From Magicicada septendecula (taxonomy: Eukaryota; Arthropoda; Insecta; Hemiptera; Cicadidae): a DNA stretch of 64,000 bases. The first letter of the stretch is position 1; each line of letters opens with the position of its first letter. The translations under genes and the position numbers were made by a program. The DNA lies in contig CM068367.1 in the NCBI GenBank assembly GCA_034769895.1, positions 1,311,953,046-1,312,017,045 on the forward strand. The letters are read 5' to 3'. Below, in pieces: positions 11,928 to 22,437 of the stretch. Under the pieces are notes generated by a model. The model was not told where the DNA came from and did no database searches. It worked only from the letters and a program-made list of their open reading frames with translations.

Positions 11928-12600
11928 TTACTTGGTCGAACATAGGGCCCCGACGAAATTTCTCCAGCGTGTTCTGTCCATTGCCCGGCCCTTCACCTCC
12001 CTCCATGTCTTGTTGACACCAGCCAGCTCTCTTTCCATAGTCCTCTTCCAGCTGTTCCTCAATCTTCCACGTCTGCAGCTACCTTGCGGATTCCAATTCA
12101 GTGCCTGTCTAGCGATATTTTCTGGTGGTCTTCTCAGGGTGTGCCCGATCCACCTCCATTTTCTTCTCTTTATCTGTAGTTGGGTGGTAATCTGACTTGT
12201 GGCCTCCCACAGATCTCTGTTCGAGATGCTCTTGGGCCACCAAATTCTCATTATGTACCTCAGGCAGCGCTTTATGAAAGTCTGTAACCTTGTGGTAATG
12301 TCCTTTGTCACTTTCCAGGTCTGACATCCATACAGCAACACCGATTTGACATTTGAGTCAAATATTCTGAGTTTTGTCTTCCTGCGTATATGGGGTGATC
12401 TCCATACTGATCTTAACTGTGCAAATGCTCCTTTTGCTTTATTTATACGACATCACATCCCTAAGAAAAATTCCTCAACTCTTTCTATAACTCTTCCGTC
12501 TAGTATCAAATCAGAATTATTTCTATGGTTAACACGCATTTCATTGGTCTTTTTGTTATGTATCTTTCAGCCTACTTGTTTGGCTTCTATTTAACAGTAT
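11928..12600 (-). pseudogene. LINE ORF2 C-terminal half
   Basis: The open 137-codon frame starts MLLYGCQTWKVTKDITTRLQ and contains RKWRWIGHTLRR and a GRRGRLRNSWKR-type block. Upstream the minus strand continues with KTKLRIFDSNVKSVLLYGCQ in a shifted frame and an EEFFL remnant of the 'EEFxYLGS' motif. These are the successive blocks after YADD in LINE reverse transcriptases. The element is 5'-truncated before the catalytic block and has at least one frameshift near 12450-12480. Confidence 0.85.
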
Positions 12601-12699
12601 ATTAAATAAAGAAAAATAATTACATTTGATCTTACGTACTTATATTTGGGTTAAATGTGTACAGTATAGAAATAATAAATAATTAATTAAAGACCTACA

Positions 12700-13110
12700 A
12701 TAGCAAAATGGCCTCTATCCGATACCCTTTTACAAGCTCTTCTATCATAGACTGTCGTTTAGTCCTGACTTCTTTCTTTCATTGTCTTCATTTATTTCCT
12801 TATTCTGTCATTCCATGATTTGCGTTGCGGTCCCTATTTCCGACTTTCTGATGTGTCGATGCAAGGTGATTTTTTTGCCAGTAGTTATTACATCCGGTAT
12901 TCTATAAATAGATGACCAAACCATTTGACATTTATTCCCTCCACTACTGCGTCCTTTCCTTTTGTTATATTTCTAATTTGTTCATTGGAAACCTTGACTT
13001 TAACATTCCTTCAGAGGGTATTCTCCACTGTTACAATTTTTTTTTATTATTATCATCTCTCACGCTCTTACTTCAATTTAAGATGCTACCATCTCTACAA
13101 GCTTATCATC
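12700..13110 (-). pseudogene. LINE 3' fragment, badly decayed
   Basis: The minus strand reads VKWFGHLFIEYRM, then a broken stretch like RKSWNDRIRK and MKTMKERSQD. This is again the WFGH and W.D.IRK blocks of a LINE ORF2 tail. Stops and frame changes occur throughout. It is adjacent to the better preserved fragment at 11928-12600 in the same orientation but is a different family. Confidence 0.6.
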
Positions 13111-13214
13111 CATCGACAGTGAAACTTGTTAATAAAATATCTATTAATCGTGCTCCATCGTACTAAAAATTATTTCGTATTATGTTAACTGCAACATTAA
13201 CATATTTCGACGTT

Positions 13215-13705
13215 CTATGTCTCTGCAGTAAATTCACCCCTGACTGTATTATTTGCCCATTGTGAACATACTCCAGATTGGAAAACGTTGCTACTATGAT
13301 TGCCACGATTAAAACGACAAAGCATGTGTGCACCGCGAGCGTACACGCTTGCGCGTACCAGAGTGCGTGCTGGAGTCAATGCAAGCCGCGCGCGCTCGCA
13401 CTGACCCTCAACACGCAGACTGCAACGCACAGCGTGTGTCGGCTCAAGCGGTACGGTGCGAGTCTGTACGCGAGGGCGACACATGCGTGTGCGCGTGAGA
13501 ATGCGTGCTGGAGTGAATGCAAGGCGCGCGCTTGCATTAGGCATCAATACGCAAGCCGCCAGCGTGTATCCGCCAAACGGGTGTGTAAAAGTGTGATGCC
13601 TGTGTCCTAATCGTAGCAATCAAAACAGCAAAATTCCCATGTACCTGAAGAGTTGCACAGTGGGCAAACTGGCCACGAGATGAATTTACTTGCAGAGACA
13701 TCGCA
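13215..13705. repeat. CpG-rich imperfect palindrome (foldback) with a duplicated core
   Basis: Left-arm blocks (TCTCTGCAGTAAATTCA, TTTGCCCATTGTGAA, GATTGCCACGATTA) recur in order as reverse complements in 13600-13705, giving a ~490-bp imperfect inverted repeat. The interior (13320-13600) is far richer in CG dinucleotides than its surroundings. It contains a block at about 13360-13450 that is repeated in the same direction at about 13500-13590 (both with TGCGTGCTGGAGT). The long open frames on both strands here are by-products of low AT and I do not call them genes. Confidence 0.6.
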
Positions 13706-13882
13706 GGATACAGTACGTTCGTGATCATTGCCAGTTTGGATTAAACTAATTTCGGTGAATTGCCTAGAAACGGAAGAAGTATTGTTATTAACAATTACAA
13801 CAGTACATCAAAATTTAAATACATCAACATTTTATAATAAATTGATTTACCTCCGTCTTGTGGCTCCTGATGATTCTTCTTA

Positions 13883-13925
13883 ACACTTACGCGTTTCGGA
13901 ACCTAAGGTTCCATCTTCAGAGTGT
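13883..13925 (-). ncRNA. Candidate hammerhead ribozyme in the Penelope-like terminal sequence
   Basis: Read on the minus strand: ACACT (stem I), CTGAAGA (core, CUGANGA), T, GGAACC-TTA-GGTTCC (six-pair stem II), GAAA (core), CGCG (minimal stem III), TA, then AGTGT closing stem I. All conserved core elements of a type-I hammerhead are in order. Penelope-like elements are known to carry such ribozymes with a minimal stem III. Self-cleavage is inferred, not shown. Confidence 0.55.
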
Positions 13926-14124
13926 AAAAGTTTTTAAATCGGTCTAAAGACGTCGTTAACCAATAAACATAATAAAAATAAAATTGCATGAACACACATA
14001 ATAAAAATAAAATTGCGTCCGCACACGCGGGTCATTGAGTCCCATCACCTCTATCTGGATTGTTGGCGGACATATATCTTAACTGTTACGAGAATGAGTA
14101 CTTGCTTTCAACAAACAGCAAATT

Positions 14125-14330
14125 ACATAACAAGATAAAATTTTACAAACGCTATATTGACGATACCTTTGTCATTTTCGACGGTACCACGAACCAAATA
14201 CACACTGAATTACATGAATAATATCAACACAAACATACAGTTTACGGTTGAAATAGAGTCGAATAATTAAATTAATTTTCTAGATTTAACATTAATAAAA
14301 CAAAATAATAAATTTTGGTACAAAATTTCA
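14125..14330 (+). pseudogene. Penelope-like reverse transcriptase, catalytic block (frameshifted)
   Basis: Translation upstream of the main frame gives KFYKRYIDDTFVIFDGTTNQ, the catalytic (F/Y)xDD block of Penelope-like reverse transcriptase. After a +1 shift it gives NNINTNIQFTVEIESNN, a stop, and INFLDLTLIKQNNKFWYK. One more frame change near 14328 joins it to the open frame that follows. The order of blocks is correct for the family. The frameshifts show the copy is inactive. Confidence 0.8.
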
Positions 14331-15097
14331 GGAAACCCACTGCAACAGATGGTGTTATACACGTTGATTCCTACCATCCTGTATCACAAAAAATGACAGC
14401 TTTTAATAGCCTTATACATCGGTTACATATTGTACCTCTGGATCCGTTAGATTACGCTGAGGAAGTAAACACAATTAAACATATAGCGGTGGCGAATGGA
14501 TACCACAGCTCGTTAATAGAACGGTTAATACATAAACATAAGTATAAGACCAAAAAACCATGTCTCGATAGGACCAACATGAAGTACATCTCCGTTGAAT
14601 ACACCAACAATTTACCCATGATTTTAAAAAATGCCTTCATTAAACACAACATCCATGTAACGTTTCGCACTAATAATAACGTCCATAAATTCTTAAGAAA
14701 CACCGTACATAGACCTATGGAGAGAAGAACGGGCGTATATAAAATGATCTGTGATGACTGTGATATGTTCTATATCGGCCAGACAGGCAGGGCCTTCAAA
14801 GAGAGATTTAAAGAACATCTGGATAAAAGTAATTTAAACACAGTTAGGTCTAACTATGCTAAGCATTTAATGACATATAATCACAAATACACCGATTTCG
14901 ATATCAACTTCATACCATTATATGTGTGCAATAAAGGACGTTACATGAACGCAGCGGAAGAATTCGAAATATACAAGGCCTTCAAAACCAACCAAAGTAA
15001 TGTATTGAACGACCAACTGGATTTCAAATCGCATGATTTGTATGATAGATTTGTGGGCACGGTGAATATAAGTGAAGGCAACGTCGCAGGTAGATAA
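14315..15097 (+). pseudogene. Penelope-like element: RT C-terminus plus GIY-YIG endonuclease
   Basis: An open frame of 260 codons. Residues 1-25 (RKPTATDGVIHVDSYHP) are the end of the reverse-transcriptase domain with its conserved HxxSxHP-like motif. Residues ~26-135 form the linker. Residues ~136-200 contain RTGVYKMICDDCDMFYIGQT followed by GRAFKERFKEH, the GVYxI…YIGQT…R…EH signature of the GIY-YIG nuclease that Penelope-like elements use to nick target DNA. The frame closes with a normal C-terminal tail and TAA. The stated start is simply the first ATG after the frameshift and is not a real initiation site. The gene's 5' two thirds are absent. Confidence 0.85.
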
Positions 15098-15256
15098 AAC
15101 GATACGACTACAGAACCATCAGTATGTCGCGATCGATCGTAGAGTGCGCACTCAGTGACCCGCGTGTGCGGACGCAACTTTATTTTTATTATGTGTGTTC
15201 ATGCAATTTTACTTTTATTATGTTTATTGGTTAACGACGTCTTTAGACCGATTTAA

Positions 15257-15719
15257 ATGTATTGCTCAATGAATAATAGTTGAATAGATTCAGTTTTTCT
15301 AGATTACTGTAATGTTGAACAAAGATAAATTTATACATGATTTAATACTTTGTTTCATAAATGCGATCTATTTAATTGTAGTAGATGATTTAAGGTGTTA
15401 TTTCTTTGTAAAAAATGCGTAATGACTTATGATGTTGTTTAATATATGGAATTTTTTAGTATTATATTTCTATGTCTATTGCTAAAATTTATGTGTCAAT
15501 ACCTCTTGTTTGTATAAATGTTAATACAAATACAACTAAGTAATTAGCATCTGAACAGAAGCGTTATTATTTTAATAACCCCTGAGATCTTAAATATCTC
15601 TGGCGCCCAGCAATTTAAATAAAGTATTAATCATATTTGATATGATAAATATAATTGATATTATCACGCAAGCTTTGTAATTATACTAGTTGGCGCTATC
15701 ACGCGGAGCTTTATTCACG
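15257..15719. other. AT-rich spacer, no gene recognised
   Basis: Separates the Penelope-like element from the LINE. No motif or repeat was recognised. Confidence 0.5.
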
Positions 15720-16142
15720 ACAGCAGCTCCGTAAGAATAATAATAGAGAAGTCAAAAAACAAGTGGCGAATAAAAATAACGAAACATGGACTAAGAAATG
15801 TGAATATATTGAACGGTACACAAGGTACAAGTAGCTCGGAAGCATGGAGAACTATTAGGAGTTTGAGAAACTCTAATACAAATAAAACTCATATAGGTAG
15901 CATATCAGCAAACAGTGGAAGCAGCACTTTGAAGATTTACTCGTAGAAAGCAGAAAACAGTTCATAGAAGTAGAGAATCCAGAGGAGACAATAGAAAAGG
16001 ACGATATTGTTATAGAAGTCTCTGAAATAACAGATGTAGTAGAAACCTTAAAAAAAAACGAAAATCGCCAGGAATAGGAGGAATTTACCCAGAATTAGTG
16101 AAAATGCACCAGAGGAATTACATGTTATTCTAGCTAAACTAT

Positions 16143-16448
16143 TTGAAAGATGTATTAATGGGGAAGAAAACACCGATGGAATGGACTACATCATATATCA
16201 CACCGATTCATAAAAAGGGAGCTAAAAACGATCCTAAAAACTATAGGGGAATATCAGTGATATGTACACTTGGAAGGGTATATACAAAAATAATAAAAAG
16301 TCGCCTAGAAAACGAGATTAAAGATAAGCAGCCAGAAGAAGAGGCAGCGTTTAGAACAGGACGATCCATTATTGACAACATTTTTAATAAAAATAGCTTG
16401 CGAAAAGAGAGTGCAAAGAAACAGAGAGCATCATATAACAATGATTAA
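16143..16448 (+). pseudogene. LINE reverse transcriptase, N-terminal (fingers) part
   Basis: Contains WTTSYITPIHKKGAKNDPKN followed by YRGISVICTLGRVYTKIIKS and AAFRTGRSIIDNIF. These are RT blocks 1-2 (P.x.KKG, NYRGIS, Q.GFRxGRST). Upstream codons (PELVKNAPEEL, LAKLFERCI) continue the domain in a shifted frame. The frame is lost at about 16440 and the protein continues in the overlapping frame that follows. Confidence 0.85.
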
Positions 16449-16947
16449 TTTGGAAAATGCCTATGATAGTGTACCAGTCTCACAGTTATGGAAGGTTTTG
16501 AAATCCTTAGAAGTATCGAACATGCTAATACAAGCAATAAAGAACCTGTATAAGGAAAACACGACCCGAGTAAAAAACGATAGTAACTACACAGACCTCT
16601 TCAAAGTCACAAAAGGATTAAGACAGGGATGTAGCCTTTCCCCAACACTATTTAAAGTATATCTAGACAAAGCCCTGGAAAAATGGTCAACAAAAGTTAG
16701 AGGAATGAGTCTGCAAGTGGGAGAGGAAAAACTGTTTAGCTTATATTTCGCTGATGATCAAGTTGTCGTAGCAGAGGATCCGGATGATCTTAGTTACATG
16801 ATAAGGAAATTACAAGAAGAATACCAGCTCGCAGGTCTCGTGATAAACATGAATAAGTCTGAGTACATAATAGTCGGTAATGATGCTCAAGATAATCTCG
16901 ATTTAGGAAATATCACCATAAAAGGAGTTAGCACGTGTAACGATTAA
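16372..16947 (+). pseudogene. LINE reverse transcriptase, catalytic (palm) part
   Basis: Residues ~25-40 give MINLENAYDSVPVSQLW (normally DF.KAFDSV). Residues ~85-100 give GLRQGCSLSPTLF (block 4). Residues ~127-135 give YFADDQVVVAE, the F/Y-x-DD active site. Residues ~155-165 give GLVINMNKSEY (block 6). All metal-binding aspartates except the first-block one (LENAYD still keeps D) are recognisable. The frame stops at 16947, shortly before the expected YLGS block. Confidence 0.9.
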
Positions 16948-17469
16948 ACAAAGGGAAAAAAGTAATAGGATCGTTGAACTCTGTTTTATGGGATAAATCA
17001 ATCACAAGAGACACAAAAAAAAAAGACTGTATAAGAGCATCTTCCTAAATATAGTCACATATGGAGCCGAAACATGGTATATGACAAGGAAAAACCGAAA
17101 AAACTCTTAGCTACCGAAATGGATTATTTCGACACAGTTGTAGAAAATCGAAACTGCAAAGAGTCGGAAATGAAGCAATTAGACAGAGTTTGAACATGAC
17201 GAAGAACATAGTGGAAGAGATTGAAAAAAAACAACTAGTATGGTTTGGACACACAAAAAGAATGGACGAAACCAGGTGGCCCAAGAGAATTTTAGAGTGG
17301 ATACCATATGAGAGGAAGAAAAGAGGAAGGACACGAAGAAGTTGGCGAGAGGGTGTAGATGAAGCTATGAAACTTAGAGGCCTGGAAGAAGACAGGTGCT
17401 ATAATACGTAGAAGATAAGGGAAACTAGGGACGGAGAAGCGGCCTAAGCCGTAGAAATCCATTATATAT

Positions 17470-19754
17470 TGTAACGTAAAAGGTCTGATCGCTGTTGTTC
17501 AAGCCCCGCGATGGAAGCCAATTCTATAACGTCCTGCTTATTCGTTGAGAGGCGGAGTAGAGTTATATTATATGCCCCACGTTGTTAGCGTCAATTCTGT
17601 AACGTAACGCAGTGAGGTATAGTAGAGTTATATTATATGCCCCACGTTGTATGCGTCAATTCTGTAACGTCCTGCTTTTTGATATAGGAGGCGGAGTAGA
17701 GTTATATTATATGCCCCACGTTGTTAGCGTCAATTCTGTAATGTAGCCGTTAAATGCGGTACTAGCGAAACGTCCACCTTTAGTCAAGCCCCACTATTGG
17801 GTTCGCCAATCTTGTAACGTCTCGGTTTGAGATATTATTAAAGTTTCCGCCTCTCCGCAGTCGCCACTTATGAATTATAATAACTGAAGTTTTTAAAAAA
17901 AAAAAATAAATAAAGTATTTTATTTAATGTTACTCAATCTAAACAGAAATCGAGAGTGTGTGATTTGGGGTCCAGGAGGGAAGTTGTTCAGCCTTATGAA
18001 GAAGAGAGAGTAAGTACCAATTACTTACACGCGGTTTAAACGATTTCGGATTTTTTCAAATTGTTCGCTGTGATTTAAATCAGCTGATGGTGAGCTAAGT
18101 TTCTACGCTTAGTTCAACCAGCATACTCTGTAGCAAAATTTTATCTGATGATTTCTTCTGTTTTTGTGCTGAAATTTATTACAACTACCCACTACAAAAA
18201 TTATAACACACTTTATTATTCAAGATTATTTTTCAATAATATTATTTATTTATATTATTGGTTTTTGTTTCCTGCCACCAAAATACAAGTATCACAATTG
18301 ATCTTTCCTTAAATAAAACATAATCTTGACTTCACAGAGTCAACATGGAATTGTCTAAAGAGAGAAACCTATATGTTTTTGTTTACCAAATTTTACAGTA
18401 TTTAAAAAAAACATCAATTAATATATAATTCTTAATAATTCCCCAGGGTTCAGGGTAAGTTCTTGTAGTTACGAGAGTGTCAGAAATGGATAATAACTAA
18501 GCTTTACAAATACCGAAAAAATATTAAATAGATTTGTTGATTTTTTCGTGTAGTATGTAGTTCCAGGAATGTCCGTAAGAGAAGCAGCGTGCCTTTGTTT
18601 ACTTAAAAAAAAACATGTGATTAAATGACTATTTTGTTTTCTATATCAACGTTCGGAATGCGTTTTCTTCTTGAACTATTAAACGAAATGTTTATATTAC
18701 CTCGCTCCGTATGGTTCTTACTGGAATGAAGCTTTTTCGCTGGTGAGGTCCGTCTTGCGTTATAATTTCCTTCCCGTCTGGCGCATTTTTCGATCGTCAA
18801 CTAGAACTATGGCGAAACCAGGTTGAATCATCAGAAGGTTTTCTGTCACCGTTTAATAAGGAGTATAACCATTTAATTTTGATAAATCATGGATGATTAT
18901 ACAGTGGTCATGTTGCTTGTTAATTTAGTATTAATTTTCACTCCTCCAAAGTTCCAAAAAGGTTATTTTTTATTATAATTGTAGTAGCATCATTTCTTCA
19001 ACTCTATGGTTTTATTTCAAAAATTTTATTATTAACAATACTTGTTATTTCCGTCACTCTTAGTAACCCATCGTATTTTTATTATACAGGCAGTTTGTAA
19101 TTAGTATAAATTTATATTTTATTTACCGAAAAATAATTCTTTTCCATTCCGGTTTCTTTATTAATTTGTTTTACATAATAAGTTTTTATTCATTTTCTTA
19201 TGACCTTGTATATAAATATTTGATAATTTTATTATCTTTAAATAAATTTATATATATTTTTTATTAATCTCTCATAGTACTCCTACACTGCACTACTTCC
19301 TGCTGCCATCTCCCTCATAGTATTATTTTAATTTTTTATTATCCTTTGATATTTAAAAGTTTTTATGTTTTTTAAAACTAACCCTGGGTTATCCTATATT
19401 ATAATACAAATATTTTTAAAATATATAACATTAACTTATGTATAACAATTGGTTGTCCATACAATATAAATATTACAATAAATAAATAAAAATACAAAAT
19501 CAGTTAATAGTATTATAGACTACTCTCATAGTTTTATAATTTCCAAACCTACAGCACAGTTCTGTAATAAGTTACCTTCACTTTTATTTTTTACCTCAAT
19601 GGGTACACTATAACTCACTTTGCACCGTATATCACTCGAATTGTTTATCATTTTTAATGATATACTTTAATTTAGAGCTAGTTACAGGTTACCCATTTCT
19701 GACCTTTATATTATCATGAGTTAATTTATTGGGACCGGGTTATGTAACGTTACA
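17470..19754 (-). repeat. LTR (3' LTR in element orientation)
   Basis: 2285 bp, TG…CA termini with matching TGTAACG/CGTTACA inverted ends. Differs from the other copy by scattered substitutions and a few short indels (for example 3 bases near 18148). One junction-ladder copy is mutated from TGTAACG to TATAACG at 17525. Confidence 0.95.
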
Positions 19755-19772
19755 TAAAGCCCCCCCACTAGA
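19755..19772 (-). other. Polypurine tract
   Basis: On the minus strand AGTGGGGGGGCTTTA lies immediately upstream of the 3' LTR start TGTAACG. This G-rich run is the expected primer site for plus-strand DNA synthesis. Confidence 0.7.
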
Positions 19773-21018
19773 ACAAATTTATTTTATTTTAACTCATTTA
19801 TTAAAAATAAATTGTTGATTATTTCCATTCTCTTAATAGTCTTGGCTTTATTTTCATAATAGTGTTTCATTTCAAACTGGTTATAAACTGACTGGTAATT
19901 CCGACTGGTGGTAATTGCTGTTTTCTTACTTTACTCTCTCTCTCTTGGAGGCAAATTCATCAATTATTCATTTCTGGGTAGTGGTACTTCCACATTTTAT
20001 TTGATAAGGACTGGTCACACTAATCGTATTAAACTTGTTTTAACACTCATTTCTATTTACTTTTATATACTCGCTTTATCAATTAAGCTTCTGTCTGCTA
20101 TCTTCCTTCTATTTTCTTTATCTATACTTCTGGAATCCAATATCACTCTTTTCAGCTATTTTATAATTATTATCCCTTAAATATTCAATTTCCCTAACAT
20201 TTTTCCCTATCCTGTGCGGTGGTTCCAGTCGGGTGGCCACTCTGGGTCCATACACCGCTGTCCATCCTTACACCTTCTGAGACCAGGGGAACATCATCCC
20301 TGCTCATAAAAATTATTGCCGGAACATTTCTACGGTCAATACATAAAAATAAAAAAATTATAAGTAGTAGTCAATTAGCGACTAGTACCAAACACTTTTG
20401 GGATTCTTCATACTGTAGCTGTTTGTATTTATTTATATTTCTTCTTCTCCTTGATTCCTTCTTCTTTTCCATTAATTAATAGCATATAACATTATTGATA
20501 GGCCTTATGTTAAAATTCTTTTGACTTTACTTCTTGTGACATATTTCTCCGTATCATTTCTTCTTATCTAATCTTCAATTCCGAGAAATTCTAATTATTG
20601 TATTAATTATCATCCTCCTTCAGTTTCATTGGAGTCATTAAATTATTCTTTATTCTTCTTATCTGAGCACATTACCATTCAACATATAATTCTTTTTCTG
20701 TTTGTTACCATTAAAAATATGACTTTTTCCTATTATTTCAGTTTAAATCAGTTATTTATAATTAAATTATATAATCTGTTCTTATATACTCTTTACTTTA
20801 AATTATATGGTTTCAAAATAACTTGAGTAAGATGTCCTTACGTGCTTTTTAGAATTTTGGGTTTTTTTTAGTTTCTTCATTTTAAATTATTGTTCGAAAT
20901 ACCTTGAGTAAGTTGTCCTTACGTGCTTTTTTTGAATTTTTGGGTTTTTATTTACAATGGGTTGCTTGGTCTTATATCCATAAAATCCGTCCCTTTTTCT
21001 GGTTTGTTTGGAGCCTGT
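19773..21018. other. Non-coding tail of the LTR element
   Basis: The region between gag and the polypurine tract, where pol would be in a full element. It is AT-rich with no reverse-transcriptase, protease or integrase motif on either strand. A short minus-strand frame at about 20195-20350 reads MSRDDVPLVSEGVRMDSGVW and is less AT-rich than its surroundings. It could be a leftover of a lost gene, but I cannot assign it. Confidence 0.6.
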
Positions 21019-22353
21019 TTAACCGTGGTCTATTATTTCAGGTACTCCCTTTACTTGGATTACTGGGGTGTTCGTAATGATTTTTGTCCTTGTTAAATAG
21101 CTCTCTATCCTCTGATATTGTAACTCTGCTGATATTGAATTTTCATTAACTTCAACGGTTACCATCGTTTTCCGAACTCTTTCTTCCTTTGTAACATATT
21201 CTTCTACTACCATGTCTTGTAAATTTTCTAATACACTTGTTTCTATCATATTTATATGTAGTCTATTACACCAATATGTTGGTGACATATCATTTACTGG
21301 TGATGTCATTGACCTTTTATTTACTGGTATATTTAATTTAAATATAGATTTAGTTAAGTTTTTTCTGTAACTTTTCGAAACAGTCAATTCTCTGTAATTA
21401 ACGATTGGGAGATTAAGTACATTAACCAGCCCACTCTTAATCATATCTACTTCTTCCCGTGTATGTTTCCTTTTGTTAAGACGTATTATTCTTCTTTCTT
21501 TCGTTTTCTTAATTATTTGTTTCTTTACTCCCTTAATGTTAATTTCTATGGGCCTTATCTTTTCTTTCTCTCTGTTAGGATTATCTTCATATAACAATGC
21601 ACTGTTGTCTTCTTTAGTACCTTCAGAAGTGCTGTTTAATGTTTTATCCAAATTATTAAAACCGCTGTCCAATTTCTTCATAAATGTCTCCTCCTTGTAT
21701 GTACCTGCTTTTTGGATATGCGAATTAACATTTTCAAACTTCTCTCCGAAAGTTTTCCATATCTCCTTATTGAACTTCTCCATCTTACCCTCAATCCGCT
21801 TTAAATTTTCTTCGTTTATTTTCTCAATTTGTTTTAAACTATCCCTCAAAGTTTCATTTTGCTTCCTAGAGTTCTCTTCCTGTTTCTTAAAATTCTCATC
21901 TATTTTGTCAAATTTTTCCTCCTGTTTCTTAAAATTCTCATCTATTTTATCGAAATTTTCGCTCAAGGTTTCATTTTGTTTCCTTGAGTTCTCCTTATTT
22001 TCCTCCTTGGTTTGTCTCAAGTTTTCCTCCTGTTTCTTAAATTGTTCATTAGTTTGTTTATTCTGTTCCTTAAATTGTTCTGCCATAAATTTCATCAGGT
22101 CTTGCCAATTAGGTTCTTCTCTGGCTACCGCTTTGTCTGGTTGGTCCCCTTGGGCATCCTCTTCCGCTATTTCCGTTTCCGTGTCCATAACTACTTCTGT
22201 TTCTTCTTCATCACCTGTCTGTTGGTCCATTTCACTGTCCGTGACTAATTCTATTTCTTGTTCCTGTCCACCTTCTTCAATCTCCTTTTCTACTGCCCTC
22301 TTCTTCGATTTGCCTCGGGTATTATGCATTTCTTGTTTTCTCATAACTGCCAA
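21019..22353 (-). CDS. Gag-like structural protein of the LTR element (444 aa)
   Basis: An intact frame starts at ATG 22351-22353, 85 bp from the LTR. Residues 1-25 are basic (HNTRGKSKKRAVEKE). Residues 25-80 are strongly acidic. Residues ~80-215 are a long coiled coil built on repeats of FDKIDENFKKQEE and SRKQNETL, with several near-identical 13-residue units. Residues ~250-444 are a basic globular-looking region (KKTKERRIIRLNKRKHTREE and so on). I see no CCHC zinc knuckle and no protease motif. The position right after the primer-binding site and the coiled coil suggest a particle-forming Gag, although the C-terminal half matches no family I recognise. The open frame and low LTR divergence suggest it was recently under use. 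Confidence 0.75.
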   Translation of the reverse strand: MAVMRKQEMHNTRGKSKKRAVEKEIEEGGQEQEIELVTDSEMDQQTGDEEETEVVMDTETEIAEEDAQGDQPDKAVAREEPNWQDLMKFMAEQFKEQNKQTNEQFKKQEENLRQTKEENKENSRKQNETLSENFDKIDENFKKQEEKFDKIDENFKKQEENSRKQNETLRDSLKQIEKINEENLKRIEGKMEKFNKEIWKTFGEKFENVNSHIQKAGTYKEETFMKKLDSGFNNLDKTLNSTSEGTKEDNSALLYEDNPNREKEKIRPIEINIKGVKKQIIKKTKERRIIRLNKRKHTREEVDMIKSGLVNVLNLPIVNYRELTVSKSYRKNLTKSIFKLNIPVNKRSMTSPVNDMSPTYWCNRLHINMIETSVLENLQDMVVEEYVTKEERVRKTMVTVEVNENSISAELQYQRIESYLTRTKIITNTPVIQVKGVPEIIDHG

Positions 22354-22414
22354 CGATAATTATTTTTTTGGTATCTATTTTTATTAAATATCAAAATTCT
22401 TTTCTAATTACCGC

Positions 22415-22434
22415 CCTTTTACGTTGAGCGCCAA
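22415..22434 (-). other. Primer-binding site
   Basis: Minus strand TTGGCGCTCAACGTAAAAGG, three bases from the LTR end. TGGCGC is the expected complement of a tRNA CCA-end. The same sequence recurs in degenerate form inside the LTR (see 22438-22790). Confidence 0.75.
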
Positions 22435-22437
22435 TTC

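Larger units (their letters stand above)
13790..15256 (+). mobile_element. Penelope-like retroelement with inverted ends
   Basis: The core codes for reverse-transcriptase and GIY-YIG endonuclease remnants. An arm at 13936-14040 is repeated in inverse at 15151-15255 (about 105 bp, roughly 95% identical by eye). Such inverted copies of terminal sequence are a known habit of Penelope-like elements. The left, inverted copy extends further, to about 13790, and carries a candidate hammerhead ribozyme. The right copy stops at 15255. The body is decayed by frameshifts. Confidence 0.85.
15720..17450 (+). mobile_element. 5'-truncated LINE (non-LTR retrotransposon)
   Basis: Three broken frames together cover most of a LINE reverse transcriptase. 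15840-16080 gives AWRTIRSLRNS and then WKQHFEDLL after a frame change. 16143-16448 gives the PIHKKG and NYRGISV block. 16372-16947 gives the catalytic block. 17190-17411 gives the C-terminal tail (LVWFGHTKRM…RGRTRRSW). The apurinic endonuclease domain is missing, so it is truncated at the 5' end. It ends only ~20 bp before the LTR that starts at 17470. Confidence 0.85.

Noticed and set aside
13215..13619. Arg/Ala-rich 134-aa and 110-aa frames on opposite strands
   Set aside because: Both arise from the CpG-rich palindrome, which has few stops. No motif supports either.
17470..19754. Reading the LTR element on the plus strand
   Set aside because: The primer site, polypurine tract and gag all point to the minus strand.
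21473..22387. 304-aa hydrophobic plus-strand frame
   Set aside because: It is the antisense shadow of the Lys/Glu-rich gag coiled coil, which gives Phe/Leu/Ser runs.
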